64,000 nucleotides of DNA from CAYSPG01 sp964432885 (GTDB lineage: Bacteria > Bacteroidota > Bacteroidia > AKYH767-A > OLB10). The stretch is from NCBI GenBank assembly GCA_964432885.1, contig CAYSPG010000001.1:372001-436000 (forward strand). The letters are read 5' to 3'. How positions within the stretch are numbered: position 1 is the stretch's first letter; every line of letters starts with the position of its first letter. This document shows positions 8,901-20,900 of this stretch, piece after piece. The notes beneath the pieces were generated by a model. That model was not told where the DNA came from, searched no databases, and worked only from the letters and a program-made list of their open reading frames with translations. A program made the translations under genes and the position numbers.

Positions 8901-11900
8901 CGGCATTGGCAATGTTGCATTGCAATTGATAGTTGTATCATTTGCTTTTACAGTTAGTGTTTCAGGTGTAATGGTAAGTTGTCCAAGACCGTAAGTAATA
9001 TCAAAATTCTCTGACATTAAAACACCCGGTGCTATATACCATGTTCCAACTTCAAGTCCTGTAATCATGTGCATGGATGTGTATCCAATAATTGAATCGT
9101 TTGGATCGCCATATACATCCATTGTATCTAAAATTAAAACAGCATTTTCGTTTGTTTCATCATTAAATGATGCACTGTTTACGGCTTGCTTTCCGTTCAC
9201 TGCTTGTTTTCCGTTTACTGCCTGCTTTCCGTTTACAGCGGCTTTTCCGTTTACAGCTTGCTTACCGTTTACAGCGGCTTTTCCGTTTACAGCTTGTTTA
9301 CCATTTACCGCCTGTTTACCATTATACAAAACTGCATTAGCAGAATCAACCTGGTAATCAAAAATTGAACGAGGATCTACAGGAACATAATATGTAGAAT
9401 CATAAACAATACTGTTAACTGCTTGCTTACCATTTACTGCCTGCTTTCCATTTACAGCAGCTTTACCACTTACAAGAAAACTCATGTTTAAGAAATCAGC
9501 AGCGGTAAGTGTTTGTCCGTTTACAGCTTGTTTGCCATCAACAAATACAATGGAATCAGAAATAGTTGATTGATGTTCGGTTTCTAATGAATCGAGAAAA
9601 TTAGCCTGGTTTACAAGAGCAATATTTGTTGCATCATAAGAATAAGATATGCCAATATCCTTTCCTTTAATAGCTTCACCAAATGTGCGTGTCATATTTT
9701 GAGGTGTAACAGTAAGCGGCATTCGGTTAATAGTCAATATTCCATCAACAAACTGGTAATTGTATAAATCAGATAATGCCAGGGAATTTGGATTTGACAA
9801 ATCAGTAACTGCTGAATGAGCGCGTCTGTAGTATAAGCCTATGTTGCTTAAATCAGTTGCAGATGAGGAGTAGGTAATATCTGTTAATCCCAAATCAGCC
9901 ATAGTTAATGATGTAGCTGCTAAAGGAATGTCGTTAACTGTAACATCAACTGTGTAGGCAGGAATTACTTCTCCATATTTTTTCACTGCGTTGTTAACTG
10001 TAATTTTTACGTTTTGCGGAATGGTGCCAAAGAAGTATAATGAATCACTAACACCTCCATCAAGTCCGCTTGGTGAAATTGGTGGATTATAAACTGTCAT
10101 GGGAGGATTACCAAGGAATGCAGGAATGTTTGCTGTTAACTGTACTCCGTTTGTAACAACAGCAGGAATTGTGTCATACTGGAATATCACTGAAGCATTG
10201 CTTGCAAAATATTCTCCGTTAATAATAACAGTTACCGGATCGACACCAGGAGTATCTAATGGGTTTTGTAAGCTATATCCGCTGACTATCGGAAATGGAT
10301 TAGCAAATGTTTGCAATGCATCATCGGCTTGGATAAATCCAGCACCTGTTGCCACATCATATCCAACAGCGTCCATATCAACAGCCGTAGATTTTAACAA
10401 CGTACGCATTTGCTCATTGGTAAACGCGTCATCGTTGTAATATTTTTTTCTTGCCTCAATCAATAATGCAGCGGCAGCAGCAGCATGAGGTGCAGCGGCT
10501 GATGTTCCAAAGAAATTAGGGAACAAGTCGCCATCAATATTAACTCCGCCAAAATTTACAGTAGTGTTTACACCGTTAGGCGCTGCAAAATCAGGCTTAT
10601 TGCGCGAATTGCCATTAATAAGAAGTCCGCCACGCGATGAGAACGAGGCAATGGTTGGAGGGTTTACTCCATAGCGAGGTGTATTGGTGTATAACACGGC
10701 ACCTACTGCCATAGCGCCTTCGCTGTTGGCCTGACCTACAACGGTTGAGGTTCCCTGAATGTATTCATTTATTACTCCATCACCACGAAACATGATGTAC
10801 TTAAAGCGCACACTTCCTGTTCCTGATTTGCGGGCAACAACAATGTTTGCATTAACGGCAGATTGGGTTACAAAAGGTAATACTTCAATAGGGTCACCTT
10901 CCACATTGTTCCTGTTAAAACCAAACAATTTATTTCCGAACTGGTCGGCAAGATATATATCAAGGTCATTAAACGTACCTTGTGTTTCGCCAATCGAATA
11001 AAAATAATCTTCCCACTGTAACGCTATGGTGTATGTTCCTTTAGGAAGTGTAACACTTTGCAGATAATCACCTCCTCCAAAATTGTGAACCTGTCCAGCA
11101 TAGCCCGCTACTGATGAACCAAGTGCATTAAAAACACCTTCATACGATTTAGTTCCAAAGTTTCCTGCTGAAGTAAAATACTTTACACCAGCAGCAGTAA
11201 CCTCGTTAACAGCATCAGAAATTACACCGTCTTTAAAATACGGCTCGGTTATATAGGTAATGTCATCCACAATCACATCGCAACCAGCATCTTTAAGTTC
11301 GCGTATTCCATCGGCAAAGTGGCCAGCACTCACAAATCCTGAACGGAACATAAGTTCGGCATTAGGTGCCACGTCATGTACAATCTGCATCATGGCACGG
11401 CCTTCGTCTGTTCCACGTCCGTATGGATACTCAGAGCTTACTGTTACATTTTTATTATAGTTTGGATTTGCAGAACCCGGTAAATCGCCATTAATAACAT
11501 CAAGCGCTGCGGGGTTACCCGGCTTGGTATTGTAACTATCGCTCATCACTCCTATTTTAACTCCATCGCCCGAAACTTTCCATGCTTGCTTTGCTTTATC
11601 GCCAAGTATGGCATTATCACCTTGTGTTTTGGTTAATCCGGTTGATGCAAATGCACTGGCAATTGGTGGATAGTAAGGCCGCACATAATTTATCATCACT
11701 GGCAGCGAATCAAGTTTTGGAAGATTTGCAATTGGAATGAAACCGGTGATGATTAATGTGCTATCGCCATTATCAATAAAGTTGTTCATACCATAATTTG
11801 CTGTTTGCACCAAAGCAAGCAATGCATTATAGTAACCAACATTGGCAATTATCTCAATAAGTACTTCGCCTTCCTGACTGTCAATTAAAAACACGGTACT

Positions 11901-14900
11901 TGTTGCAGAAGTATCCACTACCGAATCGGGATAATTATAAAGCTGCGTTAACTCCGAACCAATTAAATTGCTGAGTGTATCGTTAGCGGGTGGCTCGTAA
12001 TAAGGAATTATACAGTTGGTAAGTGTAACGTGTAATGTTGCATTGGCTGTGCAGCCATAAGCATCGGTAACAGTGTAGTTGTAATCACCGGCTGTAAGGT
12101 TGGTAGTGGCATCGCCACCATATGTGTAAGGCTCTACTCCTCCTGTTGCAACAAGGGTTATGCTTCCAGTTGTTTGTCCGCTTTCAACACAAACAATTAA
12201 TGTGTCATTTTCGGCTGCACTAAGCGACACGTTGCAATCGTAATATCTTCCAATGTGGTTTAATGTTGTAGAACCATTTCCATTGGTTAAGAAATTTCCT
12301 CCGGCATATAAATCACCATCATAGGCTTCCATTGCACGTACCCAATTGTTTACCGAGTCGCCAACGTTAACCCAATCCGTTCCATCAAATGCAGCTATGG
12401 CTTGTGGGTTGGTGCCGCCATTAAAGAAATCGCCACCGGCATAAATTTTATTGTTGTATGATTTAAGAGAAAGTACGTTTAACAAATTTTGTGTACCCAC
12501 TGCACTCCAGTTGCTGCCATTCCATTTGGCAACACCTTGTACTGCAATTCCACCTGCTTGTGTAAATACACCACCAACATAAAGTTCGTTGTTGTGTACT
12601 TCCAATGCAAGTGCATAATCATTTAATCCTATACCAAGTGTTGACCATGTGGTACCATTATATTTAGCAATGTAGTTCCCGGGGTCGCCACCGGCAGTGT
12701 TAAACTCTCCGGCAACAATTAATTCACCATTATAAACCGTCATTGCATGAATGGTATTTTGAACTGAGATAGGCACACTATAATTCTGGAAACCTGAAAC
12801 AACACTCATGGTGGTGCCATTAAATTTTACAATTTTATTGGCATTGGTTGTAGTTGTATAAGGATTGTCGCTAAACTGAGTAAAGCCACCTGCCATATAT
12901 AATTCACCATTAAATTCTGTTATTGCACGTGGCACGCCTGACATGTTATATCCAATATTTTGCCATGTGCCATTTACGTAACGTGCAACATAATTTGCAG
13001 GCACTGCGCCTGCAACAGTAAACTCACCTACAACATAAGGATTGCCAGAATAAATTTCTATATCTCTTACCACAGCATTAACACCACCATTAAGTGCAGA
13101 CCATGATGTACCGTCCCACTTGGCAATATTGTTTGCGCCTGTTATGTTTCCTGCATTAATAAACTGTCCACCAACATATAGTTCATTGTTTGTTGCATCT
13201 TTCTTTAATGCCGAAACCAAACCATCAGCACCACAAGTTACAGGTTGCCATGTATTGGCATGTGGTGAGTATAATGGAGGATTTCCACACAATGTGCAGT
13301 TTGTACTAAAAGTTGCCTGAGCATCCTTACCTGCACTCCAGTTGGTATTCATGTTTGCAACATCATCAACCTGTATGCAATAAAGGTTGGGATTGCTTGT
13401 TGCATCAAATACAGTAAGGTTGATGTTATTTCCGTTTTGAATATTTAAACTTGAAAGCAGGGTATTGTTACAATATAATGCAATCAAAGCTGTATTGCCC
13501 GAAACATCAAGGGTGGTGTATTGGTTGGTGCCGCAATCTAAATGTTGCAGGGCTGTGTTAGCAGAAACATCAAGTGCCGTTAATTGGTTATCATAACACC
13601 ATAATCCAATGAGTCCGGTGAGGTCTGATACATCAAGTGTGGTAAGCTGGTTTACATCACAACTTACATACTGGAGTGCTGTGTTTGAAGAAAGGTCAAG
13701 CGTGGTAAGAAGGTTGCCAGAACAAACCAAAGAAGTTAATGCAGTGTTAGAAGAAATATTAAGTGTGCTTAACTGATTGCTGCTGCAATTCAAAATTGTG
13801 AGTGCTGTGAATGCTTCAATACCTGTTAGGTCAGCAATGTTTAAATTAAAAACAAAAATGGTTCCTGTATAAGCGGCTGCTTCAAAACATTGAATTTCTC
13901 CATCGCTGTTTAAATTAATTGCAGCATTTGCAAGCAATGCATTTTTAAAGTTTACATCGGGAATGGTAACAGTGCAGGCACAATTTGTACTATAAGTTGC
14001 TCCTGCATCTTTTCCTCCACTCCAGTTTGCATTCATGTAAGTAGGGTCATCAACCTGAATACATGTGAGAGAAGGATTACTGTAAGCTGCAAAGCCGGTT
14101 AAATTGGTATTATTTCCATTTTTAATATTCAAACTTGTTAGGTTACTACATAGGTCAGCTCTCAAATCTGTTAAAGCAATATTGGTAGAAAGGTCAAGCG
14201 AGGTTAAACCGGAGTTCTCAACTCTTAAAAGGTATAAGGATGTTGCTCCCGTGAGGTTTAAACTTGTCGACAAAGAACCTGCATTGTAATACAATTGCTG
14301 AAGAGCTGTATTATTTGATAAATCCAAATTGGCTATTCCATTTTGCGCCAGATGTACATAAACGAGATGATTATTAGGGCCAATTGTAACGCTTGAAAGC
14401 CCAGCTCTTGGACATTGTAAAGAATAAAGAGCTATGTTATTGGTAACATTCAAAGTTCCAATGTTAACATCGCTTGCGCTTATGTCAATAAGAGCAATGT
14501 TGTTTGATACATCCAAAGAGGTTAATGGATTGTAACTACAAGTTAAGTAGGTTAAGGCAGTGTTCAGAGAAATACCTAAAGAGGTTAAGTTATTATCAGA
14601 ACAATTTAAGTTTGTAAGAGCTAAGCAATTTGAGAGGTCAATAGTTGTCAACTGATTTGTATGGCAGTCAAGGGTAGCTAGTGCACTATTTCCTGATAGG
14701 ATTAAAGAGGTTAATTGATTAGCCCAAATAGTTAAGCTGCTCAGATTAGAACATCCTGAAACATCAAGTGTTGTCAAAGCACTTTGATAGCAAGCCAAGT
14801 TTGTTAACGAAGTATGATTCGAAACATCAAGATTCAATAATCCACCCTGAGCACAACTAATAACTTGCAAAGCCGTATTTGCTGAAAGGTTAATTGATGT

Positions 14901-17900
14901 AGCAGGGTTTCCATCAATATACAAACCGGTGATGGCAGTAAAAGCTTCAATTCCTGTGTAACTGTTAATACTCAATGCTTGAGCAACGATTGTTCCTGTA
15001 TATGCTGTCGCTTCACTGCATTGAATTTCACCATCGCTGTTTGTATTAATTGCAGCATTTGCAAGCAATGCGTTTTTAAAGTTGGCATCGGGTATATTTA
15101 CAATGCAAGGCGCACAAGCAGTTCCGGTAACAACAGCACCGGGTTCAATCCAGTTTGAAGTGGCACCGCTTAGAGCGAAATTGGTAAGCGTTCCGGTGTT
15201 TCCGGTTCCTGATGCATCGGGAACTGTAATTAAACCTGTGTTATCTGAAAAAGCAATACCCTCATTAAAATGATAGGCAGCGACTAAACCTGCTTCAGTA
15301 TTGGTGATTTCACAATTCATGTTTGACTGAATTTGTGCTTGCGAACGTGCAACATTCCAAATGCGCACTTCATCAATTTTACCGTTATACGTTCCATCAA
15401 AAGGAATTCCACCGCCTCCGCCTACACCAATACCCATATCCAATGCGTTGTTCAATAAGGTACCGGTGAAACTTCCAGATGCTGCTTCAACACCGTTAAC
15501 ATATAGTTTCATTACACCGGTAGCAACGTTGGCAGTAGCCGCCACATGCGTCCAGGTGTTTAATGGCAAACCTACTCCGGTTTCAACTTGATGAGAGCCG
15601 GTTGATGTGCCAAATATTAATCGTAATCCATTGTAAGTATCAAATGTAAAGGGTCCATTGGAACCACCAACATTTTGTTTGTCTATGATTCTTTCATCAC
15701 CAAAATCATTTTTATTTATCCACGCTTCTAATGTATAGCCATTGGTAAATTGCAATGAGGGTGAGTTGGGAACGATTATATAATCATTAACACCATCCAT
15801 GTTTAATGCTGCGGCAGGCAGCAATGGACAAATAGTACTGTATGTTGCACCGGCATCTTTACCTGCACTCCAGTTGGTATTCATGTAAACTGGGTTATCA
15901 ACCTGTATGCAAGTTAGCAATGGGCATTGTGTTGCATTAAAGAAAGTAAGATTGCTGTTGTTTCCGTTTTGAATATTTAAACTTGTAAGTAAAGGATTAT
16001 TTACACCGTTGTAGTAATCTAAAGCGGTATTGGCGGATAAATCTAAAGACGTAAATTGTCCGTTGTCACATACAAAAAATGTAAGTGCAGTATTGTTTGA
16101 TAAATCAACGGTAGAAATTTGTGTATAGCTGATAAGCAAACTGGTTAATAAAGGATTTTGAGTTACATTTAAACTTGTTAATGGATTTTGGAATAAACTC
16201 AGATAAGTTAAATTGGAGCAATTGGTTACGTTAATACTGGTAAGTGCATTTGAGTAAGCAGTAACTTCATTCAATAAAGGATTGTTTGTTAAATCTAAAT
16301 TTGTAATGGAGTTGAAGTTGCAATACAAAGTAAACATTGCGGGATTGTTGCTCAAGTCTAAACTTGTAAGGTTGTTATTATAGCAATGCAAAGTATGTAA
16401 AGCTACGTTGGTGCTAACATCCAAAGTATTTAAATTATTATGGTGACAAATCAATTGCACCAAATCAACATTGGCACTTACATCAAGTGGAACGGTAAGT
16501 GGGTTGTTGTTACAAACAAGTGCTGTTATGTTTTCAAATGCTTCAATACCTGTCATATCCGCTATGCCAAGGTTTGCTACGTTTATGGTTCCTGAAAATG
16601 CAGTTGCTTCTGAGCATTGAATTTCTGTATCACTGTTTGTGTTGATTGATGCATTGGCAAGCAAAGCAGCTTTAAAGTTTGCATCTGGAATAGAAACAAT
16701 ACAAGCCGCTAATTCGCCTATTTGAAATTCACTGAAAGAAGTTAAATCTAAAACTGTAATTGAATTAGAAGTTGGATTAATAACCGGAGGAAGTGTCCAT
16801 GAACCACCATCATTTTTTGCAACAATAAAATTTGACCATGTTGCTCCTAAATCAATATCAGTTCCATCCCAATTAAAGGTTACATCACATTCGCTAAATG
16901 TCATTCCGTTATTAGCAATTGTCCAGGTACGGTTAAGAGATTTGTCAATATCAATTCCTGAGTTATTGATATCGACATGATCGCCTGCATCGGTTCTTAT
17001 AGAAATAGGTCCGCCAACAGTAAAACTTGGGTCAATGGTTACGGGTGCGTATTTATCAACGTCACCAACAGGAAATGTACGTGCTCCCGGTGTTTGAATA
17101 TCCCATTCTAAATTTCCTACAACATAAGAAAGTGGGCTTGCATTGGAAATCACCACATCATCTTCAAGTACAATTTTATTGCTGCCAGTAAATAAATCAC
17201 CTTCGGTTAAATTAAGGGTGGATGTTATGGTTTGAACACCACCACTGGAAAAACCAACACCATCGTTATCGTTTATAATTAAGTTGGCAATAGTACCTGT
17301 TCCGGTAACGTTCATTCCTACTGCGTAAAGCTCAAGTCCGGTAAGGTTTATTGCACCGTTGTTTACAATTGAATTACCTGAATAAACAAGATATGCTCCA
17401 TCCAGAGTTGCACCTGAAGCTATGTTAATAGATCCCTGCAATGCACCTGTATTACTATTAAGTGTTAATATTCCATCGTTAATATCAAGTGCTCCTGCAC
17501 TCTGATATAACTCAACATCTGTTGTAATTTCAGCAGTGCCGGCACCATTTTTTGCAATTTCTGCGTTAAGGTTATTATAAATTTTACCTGCATTATCAGT
17601 AACTACGGTTGTTTGTTCATTAAATACAAGGTCAGCATTGTTGTTTATTTGAGATAAACCATTTAGTTCAAGTGAACCAATGGTGTTAATGTTAATGTCT
17701 CCATTATTATTAATTATCAAATCATTGTTGATGCTAAAATCATTGCTGGAGCTGTTTTCAGTCCACTGTCCGCCTGATTCGATAGTTATGGTACCCGGGC
17801 CGGAAAAATTTGCAAAGTTGTCGGTTGTAATACTTCCGCCATCGCCAACAATTACCAATGCACCAGATGCAACTTCAAGCGAACCTGCGCCAAACGAAAG

Positions 17901-20900
17901 AGCACCATCAAGCTGCATATCATTACCGGTTCCATCCAGAATATTTAATGATGATTCGCTTAAACCAATAGAACCGGTAGGTTCAACAACCAACTGGTCA
18001 GCATCGGTGCTGTTCCAAACTATTATGCTGTGTCCGTTTCTAACGGTAATACCATCACTGTTGGCAGCATCAGGAGCAGCCGAAGCCGCAACCCATGTGT
18101 TACCGTCAAAAATTTCCCAGGTAGCTGCGGTGTTCCAACTTCCTGATGAAACAGTACGGTATGGTACAGGTGTAATAACTGCAGGTTCACCAATTTGAAA
18201 ATCACTAAAACCCCCACCTGGATAAAAAGCAGATAACGATGTTGCCGTTTGTGATGATGATGTTAAATCTTCCCAGATTGAAGAATCAAATTTTTTGGTA
18301 ATAAATGCCAATGGATTTGCACCGGCATCAACATCCGATGATACCCAATTAAAATCAATAGTATAATCATCAACTACCAAACCGCCATCTCCGGTAATAT
18401 TCCAAATGCGATTAACGCTTTTATTTGGATTAATGCTTGAGTTTGCAATATCAGGATGATCATTTGGAGTTGTATATACAATAACATATCCGGCAGCTAA
18501 TACTGTTGGCAGATAGGTAACAGGAGTATAAGCGCTTGCATCACCTACTGGAAAATCAAGAGATAATGTTGTTGGAAAATATCTTTTTAAATTTCCGTTT
18601 ACATAACTGGATGAAGATGCATTGGTAATTAATCCTCCATTTTCTATAATTAATTGGTTGGCTCCGGTATTTATTAAACCTTCTACCATGTTTAAACCAC
18701 CGATAATTGAAATGTTATCGTCAGCAATGTTTATACCTGCGGCATTAAACATTTCCATATTGGTTATGGTTCCTCCAGCGTATAACGTTTGCGGTGAACT
18801 ACCAGTAAAGCGCAATAACGAAACAGTTACGGCTCCGCCACTATAAACATTAAATGATGGGCCACTGAAATTAATGGTAGCCGAACCGCCTAATGTGGAA
18901 AAATCAAAAATGGTGTAAACTCCACTATGTATTCCCTGGCTGTTGTTAATATTTAATGCTGCTGCTGAAATTTCAACCAACCCATTATTACTAAAAATTA
19001 TATCTGAAGCAATATCTGTTTCGGGACCACCGCTTTTGGTTATTGTACCACCAGCATTATTATTAATCATCGGGTTACTTGCACTTGCAGAAATAAAATC
19101 ACCATCGCCATTAATATCAAAAACTCCGGTGTTGTTTATTGTTCCATTGCTTCCTGAAAAAGTAATGTTATTACTGCCACCCCATGCAAAATTACCCGTG
19201 TTATTAATGGTAGTTCCGTTTCCTGCAATAAGAAACTGACCGCCCGGTCCGCCAAACGAAATATCACCGGCATTGTCAACAGTTATATCGCTTAATGTAA
19301 AGTCATCGCCATTGCAATTAATATTCATGCTTCCATTGGCCTGAATTTCTAGAGTGCCTCCTGAAAAATTATCTAATGAGCCACAACTAATATTACCTGT
19401 AGCACTTACTACAATATGTCCATTGTTAATTAAACCTCCACCATTGTATTCAAGTGTACCATTTACAATCATATCATCACCTGTACCATCTAAAATTTCA
19501 AGGTTGCCTTCGGCAATAAACAAGGTAGCACCATTTTCAATTACCAGTTGGTCGGCTTCAATATTTTGCGAGTTATTAGTTACATTAAATCCGTTGCGAA
19601 TGGTAATAAGTTCGCTGTTGTTCCCATTTGGAGCTGCTATTGCAGGCACCCATGCACAACCGTTATAAGTTTCCCAGGTTGAAGGGTTGTTCCATCCACC
19701 TATTGCAACTGCACTTCGGTATTCACCTGTGGGGGTACAGGGTTCTGCTATTTGAAATTCACCAAAAGCACCATCAGTTACCTCAACACCAATTAGTGTA
19801 TTGCCCGAAGCACCATCATCACCAAGCACTAACCAGGTGGGCGTAATAAACCGTTTTGCTTTAATAAAATTGGTGTTTACTCCGGCATCCACATCGGCAG
19901 CATCCCAGTTAAATGTAACCATATAATCGCTAAAGACCGCACCTGCGGTTTCTAATTTCCAAAAACGATTAATACTTTTAGTGCTGTTTAAACCTGAGTT
20001 GGCAATATCAGGATGGTCACCGGCAGTTGTTGATGCAACTACGCCACCATTTGTAGTAATTGCAGGACTTAAAATAGTAACTGGTGTGTAATAGGTAGCA
20101 TCGCCTATGGCAAAATCATAATTTGAACTGCTATTAATATTACGTTGCAATCTTCCATTAATATAACTGCTTGCGCTGGCACTGGTAACGGTAGTTCCAT
20201 TATCAAGAATTAATTTATTGGTACCTGTATTTATTTTTCCATTAATAAGATGCAAATAAAAATAGATGGTTTGATTGCCCGTAAGATTAACACCTGATGG
20301 GTTGCTGATGCGCATGGTTTGTATAAATCCACCACCGGCAAGTGTTTGAGCAGATGTGCCGCTAAAATTAATTTCGTTATTAGATACCAAGCCGCTGTTG
20401 GAAAAGGTTGATCCTGTAAAGTTGATTGTTTGTCCGGTTAACTCTGCACCACCAGAAATACTGTATGTTCCGCTTTGTGTGGAGCCTGGTTGACTCACAT
20501 TTAGCACTCCTTGCGTAATGTTTACAGCGCCTGAATTATTAAAACTTATATTGGAAGGAATATTAGTGGTGGAAGCATCTTGCTTTTGAAAAAGCCCGGT
20601 GCTCATATTATTAAATGCAGGGGCAACAGGTGAACCGCTTAATCCAAAGCTTGCATTGGTGTTTATATAAAATGCTCCATGGTTGTTGAACTGAACACTG
20701 TTTGCAAACAATAAAGCGTTAGTACCCGAACTCCAGGTAAGAATTCCGTAATTGTTAATGGTACGTGTATCTCCTATAATTCTGCTGCCTCCACCTGTGC
20801 TTAGTGTTATTATTGAACCGACATCAAAAGTAGTGGTACCCGATCCGCGCATATTTCCGTTAGTCCAGGTAAAAGCATTAACTACTTCCATATGACCGGC

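Noticed and set aside
9067..9357. Plus-strand frame of 96 aa with FTACFPFTA repeats
   Set aside because: It is the antisense reading of the GKQAVN array. No start region or context supports a gene.
9177..9467. 18-bp array as a CRISPR-like or intergenic satellite repeat
   Set aside because: It has no spacers, stays in frame in a 5112-codon gene, and the units differ mainly at synonymous positions; it is a protein repeat.
17680..18198. Plus-strand 172-aa open frame inside the giant gene
   Set aside because: It is antisense to a continuous coding frame with clear domain repeats. Composition is that of a complementary shadow.
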